Below are positions 12,201-23,400 of a stretch of DNA of 64,000 nt, one piece after another; the first letter of the stretch is position 1, and every line of letters starts with the position of its first letter. A program made the translations under genes and the position numbers. The notes beneath the pieces are model-generated. The model had not been told where the DNA came from. It did not search any database and saw nothing but the letters and a program-made list of their open reading frames with translations. This DNA comes from Membranipora membranacea (lineage: Eukaryota; Bryozoa; Gymnolaemata; Cheilostomatida; Membraniporidae), in NCBI GenBank assembly GCA_914767715.1, contig OU612069.1, positions 13,575,387-13,639,386 of the forward strand, written 5' to 3'.

Positions 12201-13443
12201 TTAATTCCCCAGTCTTATCACTGTCCTGGTCCATGTCAAAAATCTGGAAAAATTGCATTATGGGATAGATCATAGTACATTTTAAACATGTAAAAAGATC
12301 TATCCCATAATACAATAAAAAAATAATGAATCAATTGGAACTGTCAATGCTGACACACCTCCTCTGTGATCGTGTCTATTAGACAATTCAGCGCAGGTCT
12401 CATATCTTTCCTGACAGCACAGAATCCAACAAACAGATTTGTATCGTAGCTGTCATAGTCAATCTTCTTGCTTGAGATATCAGTATAGATCACACTTCGG
12501 GCCATATCAAGATCTAAAACGATTTAAAATGGTTAGTTGAGGAATTTCCACGATGCAGTATTCTGGAATTCCCTGCAATATCAGCTCAATGATATATGCA
12601 TGAGATTGGCCTGCTGGTTTCATGATTAATATTGCATTGTGAGAATAAAACCGCATTGGAAATTATTGAAGTTGAATGAATTAGCACATCAATCCTTGAT
12701 ACCATTGGTGAGTAATTCTGAACGCGCCAAATGTGGTTGAATTTTGCCATCCTGACGTTTCATGGTTATAGAAATACAAATTGAGAGGATAAACATGAAA
12801 TGTGATCGTCAACATCGTAAATGATAAGAAAATTGACATAAAATCCACTAACAAACCAGTATTACATTCCGATGCTATGTTTACTTACCCAGTCCATATG
12901 TCTGTACAAGAGTATACACCTTGTCCTGTAACTGGTAGGTCCCATCCTTGTAATACTTAGCATCTTTCAAACCCAGCAAGCGGCTAACATTCAAAGGATT
13001 GAAACCTACTCCAGGGAACTCGCTTGTCATATCGCGTATGGCCGGATCAGACTCCATGAAACACTTGTCCACTGTCGGAGTATACCTAACTTTCATCCAG
13101 CAGGCTGAAGAAAGCAAAATAAATTTTCGTTCGAGGTTAACAAAATTTTATGTTAGTAAAACAGTGGATGAAAACCTTGAAATATTTTAGAACAGGAAGT
13201 TCACAAAAAGATGCATATATATAATAATAAAAATGATCACTTCACTATTGAAATATTGACAAACCTGTGAGACAACAGTGATTGATGAAATTTGTATGAA
13301 CGTGGACTGAAAATCAAGCTAATGTGCATATCGTAAATTGAAAATAAATGATACTTACTGCTTGCCCAGGGATGAACTTGTTCAAATTTGTAGCTCCATA
13401 CATTGCCTAGACATATGAGGCTCAGTAGAAAGAACCTTAGCAT
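6300..13443 (-). CDS. Secreted Cys-rich protein with GPI-anchor-like C-terminus, family not recognised
   Basis: Twelve exons join in frame on the minus strand: 13443-13359, 13104-12889, 12513-12359, 11999-11898, 11034-10912, 10424-10386, 9674-9498, 8997-8893, 8305-8129, 7635-7386, 6765-6701, 6440-6300 (544 codons plus stop). The start is the Met of a clear signal peptide (MLRFFLLSLICLGNVWS). About 17 cysteines are spread over the middle exons, which suggests disulphide-bonded extracellular modules. Exon 8 contains the basic stretch NKRRKKR, a possible furin-type cleavage site. The end is hydrophobic (YTLLAGVTAAFWLAIMM then stop) with no cytoplasmic tail, as in GPI-anchored proteins; a single-pass membrane protein is the alternative. 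The acceptor of exon 10 (7635) was chosen because it alone keeps the frame. I do not recognise the family. It shares a divergent promoter region with CORO7. Confidence 0.75.
7036..7131. repeat. Short foldback repeat, 'TGCAGGCAAACTGGAT' family, copy 2
   Basis: It contains TTGCCTGTATTTGGAGTTGC and, about 60 bases on, AACTGGATCTAACTTGATCTAG. It abuts the next repeat at 7133. Confidence 0.5.
7133..7372. mobile_element. Non-autonomous TIR element, 'GGCCCGTAGTTYTAGGGGAGGC' family, copy 1
   Basis: The left end reads AGGCCCGTAGTTTTAGGGGA and the right end is the imperfect reverse complement (GCCTCCCCTACC ... AACTACGGCCCT). The internal block GGCCACTCTATTAAGCTTTC recurs in related form in the copies at 47087-47272 and 60112-60296; another copy lies at 11061-11290. 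It sits in an intron of the Cys-rich gene. Confidence 0.6.
7677..7766. repeat. (AATAC)n pentanucleotide microsatellite
   Basis: About 17 near-perfect units of ATACA. It lies within the intron upstream (in transcript sense) of exon 10 of the minus-strand Cys-rich gene. Open reading frames across it are chance. Confidence 0.95.
9246..9524. repeat. Direct tandem duplication that includes the 3' edge of a coding exon
   Basis: Unit 1 (9246-9381) and unit 2 (9382-9524) align throughout. Both begin GTTGCAYTTGTGG and end with CAGGTCCCTGWACCAGAT plus CACTTCAG. Unit 2 contains the last 27 coding bases of exon 7 of the minus-strand Cys-rich gene and its splice donor. Unit 1 is a diverged copy inside the following intron and keeps a donor-like GT. 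Confidence 0.75.
9726..9847. mobile_element. Long-hairpin MITE, complete copy
   Basis: An almost perfect inverted repeat. The left arm (from CTTAGTGCTCAGACGGCTGC to CAAACACT) pairs with the right arm (AGTGTTTG to GCAGCCGTCTGAGTACTTAG) around a loop of about 7 bases, with arms of about 55 bp. The arms match the hairpin at 1-117. It lies in an intron of the Cys-rich gene. Confidence 0.8.
11061..11290. mobile_element. Non-autonomous TIR element, 'GGCCCGTAGTTYTAGGGGAGGC' family, copy 2
   Basis: The left end AGGCCCGTAGTTCTAGGGGA is followed by GGCAGGGAGG; the right end has TTTGCCTCCCCTACCC. It is intronic in the minus-strand Cys-rich gene, just past the acceptor side of exon 5. Confidence 0.55.
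12253..12313. repeat. Short palindromic hairpin
   Basis: ATTATGGGATAGATC at the left is answered by GATCTATCCCATAAT at the right across about 25 bases. It lies in an intron of the Cys-rich gene. Confidence 0.6.
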
Positions 13444-14478
13444 CTTGGCTGATTTTATTCACTACCAATAAATATGGCCAATCTTCTTCTCAAACACCCA
13501 ATTGTTGTACATGTGCATGGAGTGGAGCGTTGAGGTTTTTCTTTTACGCGTAGGTGACGTCACTCATGTCTTATTGGCCATCACGAAATGTGTGCATTCA
13601 TGTGATTGGCTTAAATTTCACCTTTCTTCCTGGTTTGGGGGTCAAGGTCACATTCATTTTCATGTGTAGGAAAAAAGTTGAGAAGTTAAAGAAAGAAACT
13701 GTAGAGACTGGCAGCATTTTGACTTGTCACACTGCTGAAGTGAGTTGTAGCTCGAACAATTTTTTTCAGCTGACCTTTGTTGGTTTTATTGTGATTTAAG
13801 ATGCTAGAAAGTGGGTCATGGATTATAAACTTCTAAACTAAATACATCAAGTTGACTTGTTTAAAAGTTTTCTTCAATCTTGAATAGGAATGTTTTATTT
13901 TTCATGCCACAGAAGACACACTTCAAATAATTACTGACAATAGAAACATATAGATTTTGCATAGTCCTCCACATCAAGCATTGACTCGAAAATCAAGACC
14001 CACCTCTTCAGCTCATCAAGTGAATTTGGTTCCATTCTTAATTAATTGTTTAAATTTAATTAACAGTGAAATGACATTCATCAATCATACAACAAATCTA
14101 TTGGATAGAAGAAATTATAGGTTTCAACTTATTTGATCCTCTAAGTTTTCCTCCCTCACAATTTCACTGTCGCCTGCCTATCTATTTGTTTTCTGTTATT
14201 TTGAGAAGCATGCGCGCAATGATAGTCATTCAGTTTAACTATGAGGGTATTGGGTTTTTTTCAAGGTCTATCATCATTTGCAATGCTTGAATTAGGAGAA
14301 GATGGTAAACAATTCACCCGTAGGCTCAGTTTGTTCCTGTCATTTTCCCCAGTGATGAACATATTCCAAGCTGTGTTTCACAACATGTTTGGCCAGTTCT
14401 TTTTGTGTAAGTCCACAATTTAATAATTATGGGTTTTTGTAGATTGACCTTGACCTGTGATAGCGGAGCGGCTGAATT
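13444..14478. promoter_or_regulatory. Divergent promoter region between the Cys-rich gene (-) and CORO7 (+)
   Basis: About 1.03 kb separates two head-to-head start codons. A perfect CRE palindrome TGACGTCA lies at 13555-13562, about 110 bases upstream of the minus-strand start. I see no clear TATA box for CORO7. Just before its ATG, a TTTGTAG followed by about 38 bases could be an acceptor for a 5' non-coding exon. Regulation by CREB/ATF factors is inference from the motif. Confidence 0.5.
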
Positions 14479-17400
14479 ATGGCAGCCTGGAGACAGAAAC
14501 AATGGAAATACAAGAACCTGGATCCTAAAGTACCAAAGAAAGATGTGAGTAAGGCCTACTGAGGCTTCATGTTCACGTGTATTTCTCACCTAGCGGGCTG
14601 TATCCTTAGTGGCTAGCTGTTCTGCTAGCTCCAAGTTCAATTAGAGAATGCCATCAGACCCTGTCATGTACCTCCTCCTGTTGCAAACCCCTACGGCTCA
14701 TGTCAGACTTCACAGTATCTTTCCACCGCTGCCGGGGTCTTCCTCTCCTCCTTCTACCGCCCACCTGTATAATTATGCTTCATGTATAGCCTACATGTGA
14801 AAACTAGCCGTATCTCGACGCCCCCCTCCCCCTGTTTTTGTTTTGCGAAACAAAATTACTCTTCCTTCTTATGATTTCAATTGTAAATTGACCAAAAGCA
14901 TAGTGGTGGTTGTTTCTATAGTCTGAACTGATAACATTAATGACCTATAGAACTGATTGGGAGTGAGCTAGTTTTTTGTTGGGCGTCCAACACACCAAGA
15001 ACCACAGAAGTGTTTTCCATTCTATCTGTTTGAATCTTCTCAAATTTCATGTCAAGACATTTTCAAAACTAGATTCAGTCGCCTGATTGTGATCCGTGAT
15101 TGTTGTGCTGTAGGAATGGGTGACTGGAATATCAGCTAGTCGACTTATGCAGACATGTGGAAACTACATACAGGCTAGCTCAAAGTATATGGCATTCAAC
15201 ATAGACGGACACGGTAAGATGAATATTAATGTAAGCCTATGCCCTTTCTTTGCACTTGTTTTGCTGAGGGCCCTAATGACCCTCTTCAGTATTACTTGCC
15301 GTTAAGTGACATCCTAGGAAGTAGCACCGGGGAGTATTTTACTGTGTATGAGTTGCAAATTAGACATCTGGTCCCTTAGGCCCTGATACAAGTAGGCCCG
15401 TGACTTTTTATGCGTGATCATCACTTCAATCTAGTGTCTGAGTCGCTTGCGTGGGCAATATCTGACCAGGAAGGGTGGGAAGGTATCCCACCCTCCCTGT
15501 TCATACTCGCATAGGACTACTGCTATGTTGTACTAGTTAAGTAGGCTACTTCCAGGTCTCACTCCTTGACGATTACTAAGATCATTATTGGTTTATATTG
15601 AGATGATTAATCCGATTATAATTTAGAATTGTCTGGTTGCAATCTTCAAATAATCACTCTGCTTATCCTGTCATATTGGTTGCTTTATTATCAGCTAGGC
15701 CGATTTTTGAAAGAAAACCAAAATTTAATGAATCACCAAACCTAGTCGTTTACTTCTCGACCTACTGCTACACCATATGATAGAATTAATTAGTAGAAAT
15801 AAACACAGTGTTAGCGAAGATTATAAATACGGTAGGGCGTCCATCTGTTTTGCAAAAACCAGGATGAAGGCGTGTTCAATTAGTTTTGTCACCAAAATGT
15901 GCACCACCATGGTTTAAGTTGAAAATTAGCTTTTGGCTTTTCGGTTAAGTGTAACTGTGGAACAGCCCATGTTAGGAAACTTATCGCAATAAAACCTATG
16001 GCTGAATTAAAGGAATACATGAGTTTGCTCACAACTCTTGAGTCTGAGTTGACATGCCACACACTTCAACTGTTGACTAATAAAAGTCATTCTATTAGAT
16101 TCTTATCACTGCCTAATGATGGTCTATTGATCTAAGGGACAATATTTTGCACTCGCTTATCAATCATCTACAGCCAATGCAATGGGATTATTAGTTGAAT
16201 GGATGCTAGAGTTTGCACACATACCATAGCATTGGTTAGGTGAAAATCTAGGTAACTATGTTATCAGGTACTTAACAATGCTTGTCGGATAGACAGTTGA
16301 AATTAATTGTCTCTTGACATGACATATAAGGTGCTAGATGGCCCAGATGTTCAAACAATGCATTCTCCTTGTTTGACTATAGTGAGTGTTGTAGGATGAG
16401 TAAGAATATCGATGTATTGTAATTTAATCAGCATGACAATAATTTGACAGATTGTTTGCATACTTGGGTGCAGAAATATAATGGATGACTAACATCAAAG
16501 CTTGTCTCAACTTGATGATTGTCAAAATATGATGTGAAACACATCATCCATGTGTTGCCTACATATAATTTGATGACCCATATTTCACTACAGTCTGAGG
16601 GTAGCTTGCCTGCTTTTGACATAAAATTATTGCTGCACAAATTTGCATTCATCATTGTCAATGTGCAGAAAACACAGTCCTGGTCAAACCGCTCCTATTG
16701 TGACAAGATTGTGACTTCCTTTTATGATGTAAGAGTTTCGAATTTAACTTCCAGGTTTAGGTTAGTTGTTTTACAAGCATGTAGCAAATAAAGCAATGTG
16801 GTGATGACGCTGGTTCATCAGTGCAGCCTATAATAGACAGGGAAATAAGTCGAGTACAGTATAAAGTGTCAGTATTAAGTACAGCTAAATATGACTGAAT
16901 TTGGTTGACCTAACCTGCTTGGCATTCCATAATCCTATAGACTATTGTTTAATGAATCAGGAAAACAATTGGCCTTGTCTGAAGGTATGCTGAATAAAGA
17001 TGAAAGGCTTGTACTTTATTTCTGACAACAATATGTCCTGCCCCATTACTCAAACACCAAAGATCCCATGACCTAAAAATCATACCACAGACCCACAACC
17101 TGATAGACATATGTTAACTGCCAGCACTATTCACGAGGAAAAGCTCACCATTTCACACCAATGAACTTCACACATCCTTGAAATAGAGATGATAAAGGCT
17201 AGTCCACTTTTATTCAACCTCATTAGGGACTTCTTTTCGTAAACTCCCACTTGACATAGTGAAAAATAAGTACTAGCTAGCTAATGTTGAATCATTCCCA
17301 AACTAGCAAAACTGTACTGTAGCTAATATTTACTAGTCTTTTCACGCCGCTACCTTTTTGTTTTCAGCCTGTAAACAAAAAATTTAGCCGCTTGACAAGG

Positions 17401-20400
17401 TAAATATTTACCCCTAGGGCGTGTTATATTTTCATGATAATTGGTGTTGAGTGTTTGCCCATTGCTTGGTTATTATTGTTGACGGTAGATGTTTTACTTT
17501 TAACAGGAGGAGGAGCGCTGGGAGTATTACCACTGAACACCCACGGTCCTATTGGTACTAACCTACCTATACTCTACGCCCACGGCAGTAAGTTATACCT
17601 ACCAGCATCCTATCAGCATATTGACTTCATAAGAATGTCTTGTATTTTTTGGTGATGGAGGTAGCTGTGACATCCGTAACTATAACAGGATTTTTACCTG
17701 ATCAGTCTATGAGGCAGCCACCTTAGTAAGCGGTAGTCATGTATATAAAGTTTTTATGGTTGCGGTTTGAATAATTGGGAAGGTTGATTTGCAAAGATTG
17801 ATCTGCAAATGGATGGAATTCACCAAGGCTCATTTAATTTCTGGTTGTTGCCTCTGCAAAGACATAGAAAATGCCCTTGACAACTGCAGCTTGACGTAGC
17901 AAGACTATTATAAATTGAGTCCTTCTATGTTAATTTTCAGAAGGATAACCTGACCATTGAAACATACTAATCCTAGAAATAGGGGTAGTATCTGAGTAAC
18001 TGTGTCATACAAAGGGGTGGGGGGGGGGTTTCGATGATTCTTCTTCTCCAAGACTGGCTGTTTACTAAGTGGTTAGCTGAGCAGGCTGTGACACTAATTG
18101 CACATTTCTCTACTTCTCTAACATGTAAATACCTGGTCGATGACTGATATGTGATTTTTGGTTGAGTGAAGTCGATGACTGATAAATGTGTAATGTGATA
18201 ATAATGATGTAGGCCTCCTAGAAACTCGGCTAACTTTCAGTCACCGCTCACCTGTAAGTTAAAAACCTCTGACAGCAGCCTGTGTTGACCAGCTGGTATA
18301 ATGGTGAATGTAAGTAAGTATGCATATAAATAAATAAATTAAAAAATCCACATCCATGACCTTGTTCTGTTTCTGCAGGCTTTGTGTCTGATTTTGGATT
18401 TTCACCTCATGACGATACTCTGTTGGCCACCACTTCATTTGATAATCACATCAAGCTGTGGAGATTGGAGGATGTGCCTACTAAGACAGTACCCTCAGAG
18501 CCTGAGGTTGTCTTTCCTGAGATGCCCAAAAGAGGGGATGCGCTGGAGTGGAACCCGCTTGTCAAGAACCTTATGTGTATAGTGGCGGGTAATCTTCTCA
18601 GGCTATATGATGTCAGCAACCAAAACAAACTTTATGGTAGGTTGAATCACAGCCTCGTCATGGTTTAAAACTAGACCAAGTTTGCTCCTTTTGCCTGCAT
18701 TTAGAGTTGCTAGTATGCAGGCAAACTGGATCAAAATTGGTCTAGTATTGAACTAACACATAGGATCGTTGCTGCTCCCTCAATTTCCAATGCCGTACTT
18801 TAAGTAACCAACTTCCTTCATTCTGTAGGTCTACTTTGCCATTGAACTTATAAGGCTTTAACTGATAAAATTATCCACCATACTTGTAATTCTGCTTTGT
18901 GAAAACTTATTTACTATTCTAAAATTCGATCTTACAGTCAATACTAATAGATAAAAATTATTCAAATAAAGTATTTGAAGAATCCAACTTGTGCAATGAG
19001 AGGTTTGGAAGAATTCGTAGATATTGGGCTGCTACTTCTCTGTAATATAAGTGATAACATCATCAAAAAGTACAGATATCATAGGAGCATGTTAGTTGAC
19101 AGATCAGCAACTTAGAGTTTAAATCTAGATTAGATATGAGTTATGGTTTAGATTATCATACCTTGTGACATCATGATAAGCCTGATTATGACCGAAGCCA
19201 TACTGAGGCTCTGACTATGACTTACTATGATATATTACAGAACTGGATTGCCATGAGGACGTTATACAGAGTGTCTGCTGGTCATTAGACGGCTCACTGT
19301 TAGTCACCTCGTGTAAGGATAGACTAGTCAGGATATTCGACCCTAGATCTAACGATAACTCTGCAGTACAGGTTAGTCTGGGTTTAACTTTTTTATAGAA
19401 TTTTCTAAAAATTAAAATACTAAACTAATGGTGGGATTTTGAGGCTCTTTGTATGTAGTATGATCTGAGAATCTTCCCTAGGCCCAAGCAAATGTTGGCG
19501 CCTAGATAGACTACGTATGTCAAATAGAAAATAAAACTTAGTCTGAGAACTCAGACAGCTACAGTAGCTCTCTGAGTTCTCGACTACGTTTTTTGGCGCC
19601 TGCTGTCAGACTTTGACGTGCTTAGTTTTTAGTATAGTTACAACTTTTTGACTGCAATTTCTCAAATCCTCACTACCTTATCAATTTTCCTAACCGAAAT
19701 ACTGGCCCTTGGCATCTTGAGCTTTGCATAAATAATTTGATACCCTTGATGATGGCCAATAGTATTTGATATACTAGTTCACTATTGTAAGTCAGGCAAA
19801 CTAACTCTCAGTCTTTCAGCAAAGCTAAAGGCGTTTGTTTTACAAAACCAGGTTAATATAAGCAGCACCTGTGAATACCACACTGATCAATTTACATTTT
19901 TGTAAGGTGCATCCACCTCTTTATTAAAATCTGTTAACCTCCTGAGTGGCAATGACATCAATAACCTTATATAATGTGACATTATATATTCTAAATGAAG
20001 AAAACAACCATCAAGCATATTATTATTATCGTGATCAAAGTCAATGACAAATAAGACCATGCATAAATAAATAAAATCAAAGCAGTCAGGTGTATTTATT
20101 GAAAATATTGTTGTCTATAAATGATGTTCTATTTATGGAAGGGTGATCTTGGCTTCCAAAACTTTCCTGCATGGATGATTGTCATATTCCCTAACCCTTT
20201 TTGTCGTAGAACGTTTTTCCATTTGTGATTCAACTAATTGGATTCTTTGACCTGGATATTTATGATGATTTGGTTCTCCTTTTTAGAGTTGTGAGCATCA
20301 CAAAGCAGCCAAGGATTCCAGAGTTGCCTATGTCAATGACAACAGGTTCATTACCACTGGATTTGATAATGTAAGTATTAAAAGAGCTCACATGATTTTA

Positions 20401-23400
20401 CCTTCTCGCTCCAGTTTTAGTTTGCTGCAATGATGGACTTGATGTTCATGGTCAACCGTGATATCTGCAAACATGACATCTTGTTTGAGTTTGAATATGA
20501 CAACCTTAAGCTTTCTACCTCATGGTAGCTTGCACAGTTTTGTTAGTATATTATATCAACCAAACCATCTCTAGCCAATCAAGTCTCATTACCAATCGGC
20601 TGGTATGCAAAGCGTATCACCAATATGTCTAAAACTAAAATGTGATCCTGTGAATAATGTGTTTGAATGAATCGAGTTTCCAGTTGTAAGCAATTAAATA
20701 ATAATGATCACCATCACATTAAAATAGGAGTGATGCTCTTTATGTCAAAGAGGGCATAACTCTTATTCGTATGAACCATTTGGCTACCTCTATCGTTTCT
20801 CTTCTGACTGTCTTTATGTGTCCTCTTATAATAATGTTCATGTAAGAGAATGTGTAACATAGCCAACAAATGGCTGTTCCTTGACGCTCCCTCCTATGTA
20901 TTTAATAGGCTCGTACTCGAGAGATTAATTCATATGACGCCAGAAAACTGAGCGGCCCTCTGAATACCATCAGCCTCGATAATAGCAACGGGTAAGGGAG
21001 CTGTGTCATTATTTGCTAAAAAGCATTTTAATAGCTCTTCTATAAACTTAAGGAACCAAATAAAAGTCCTACAGATTTCACGATGCCTAGGGGAAGGCGG
21101 GGCACGTTGAGCCATGGGGCACGTTGATCCACCCCACTTATTTCAAATACCATTTTATGTTTTGAGTTTTCCTCTCCATCAGAGGTCATGTGACCAAAGG
21201 CACCCTTTTTGAGCAGACAAAAAGAAAGATAGCTACTAAGGGAAGATAATTATTTAGTTTTTCATCGTTTTTAGAGTAAAAAGTAAATACTGCGCCAATC
21301 GACGGAAATGTCATTTATTCCCAACAAGGCGTGACTGAGAAGTTGCAACTTTTATTATGTGATAACATCATATTTAGTCTCAAAATCACATAATCTAAAC
21401 TTATCTCTGATGGAGAGATTTTGTTGAACTCGAATTGAAAGTGAAAAACAGGCTGTTGGGGCACGTTGAGCCATGCCCGTTGGGGCACGTTGAGCCATGC
21501 TCCGCAGTATATAAATGTTATATGATGAAAGTGTATATGAAGTATATGTACACAAAAACAAAAAACATTGCAATTGATGTTTCTTTAATGAAGTCAGCAA
21601 TTACTCTGAGTTCACTTTTCCCTTCACTTATCACCAAGTTTGCCGTGTGCAAGTTTTCCTCAACGGCAAAAATTTGAGAGATTTATTTGTGTTGCGAATT
21701 ATATTTTATAGTTCACTTGAGTGAAAAAATGAGCTGAATGCAATGAATTTGGTTCCTTTCCTTTATTTCTTATGGTTGCAATGAATTAAAAAGTTATCAC
21801 CAGCAAAGAGATGACCATAACAGAGTGGCTCAACGTGCCCCATTCAAAATGCAGACCCGGCTCAACGTGCCCCGTGCTTGGGGCACGTTGAGCCGCTTCC
21901 CGATTTTTTTTGAAACAGCAATATTTCCTTTTCTTGCTGCAATAGGTTTCTGACCTCACTCATGTTGATGGAAGACATGAAGACCAATTTCAGTGCCAAT
22001 TTTTGTTAATCTGGCACAATTCAACTGCATGTTACAATGAAATATGTAAAAACTGGCTCAACGTACCCCGCCTTCCCCTACAAGTTTTTTTTATTTTGTG
22101 TGAATTTTGCCCACTACTGAATCAATACAGAATTTTATCTTTGCTTCATTCTCAAATTTCATCAAGTCGTTGAACTAGCAGAGCTTTTTTAAGGGATTCA
22201 GAGTTGCACAATGGATATGAATTGTTTTTCAAGATTCTAAAATCACATGCATTGAGTTGTTGAAGTAAAGTTAACTTAATTTTTCATCATTCAGAGCAGT
22301 GCAACATTTTCTGAGCTGTTGCTTATTTGTTGCAATCCTGAGCAGCACAATAGGGTAAGGATTGAACACTGTCTCTTTTCTAAATTTGTTATCATGACTA
22401 TGATTATTCCTTTTACAGCACATTGATACCTTTGTTTGATCAGGATACTAATGCTCTCTTCCTGGCCGGCAAGGGAGATAATAATGTACGGTTCTTTGAG
22501 TGCGTCAACAAAGACCCATTCCTTAATGAAGGTTTGTATCCGTAGCGTAATATCTCACTTATAAGTCACCATACTTATGAGATGATACATGTGGTCACTG
22601 CTTTTTACTAAAGTCATGTTTACCCTTTTGCTGAGCAGGGTGACCTGTAAGCATGTACGATGAAGAAGGACACTAAATTATTAGTGCAAGGTATCTGGTT
22701 AAATCTCAAACCCAAAAGTATGGTGACTTAATAATGAGGAGTCTGTATTTTTGACTTCTTACTTTTCAACTGTGAGCGTGAAAGCGATAGTCACTTTAAA
22801 TTGACCTTGTAATTGTATGTATGCAGTCTTGAGGTAGGTGTTGCCGGGGGGGGGGGGTCAAATCTTCAATGATCAGCCGCTCTGAGAGTGACAGAATATT
22901 TCACAGAGATATGTCATATAACATAATCTATTTTTTGTTATATGATAAATACTGTTATGTAATATATGATTATGTAGTACATTATTTTTATATTATACCT
23001 AGCCTGCCTGCTGTAGGGGGGTGGGGAAACCCAGCCACCAAACAAAGCTTGTCAAGACAGGCTATATTATACCATAACGAATAACTGTATTACATGCTAA
23101 CATGCATCACTGTTGGTTGTTTTTTTTTTCAGCTAAGTGCGACAACTTGCCAATACAGATGAAGGGAGCTTGTATCATACCTAAACGCTCTAATGATGTT
23201 ATGAAGGGAGAGGTAGAACGTATGCTCGTCCTCAATAAGGATAGCGTGGTACCTGTGTCTTATACTATTCTGAGACGGGTGAGTTCATTGCGACCCGACT
23301 GCAGTGTTTTTATTTTAAGAATCAAAGTCTAATCCAATCCTAAATAGCAAACCTCCCCATACATTGACGTGAGTTAAGCAACAACCAAATTTACAGCATT

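Noticed and set aside
18384-18668. Single-exon gene of 94 codons
   Set aside because: It is CORO7 exon 4 (18379-18636) read through into its intron.
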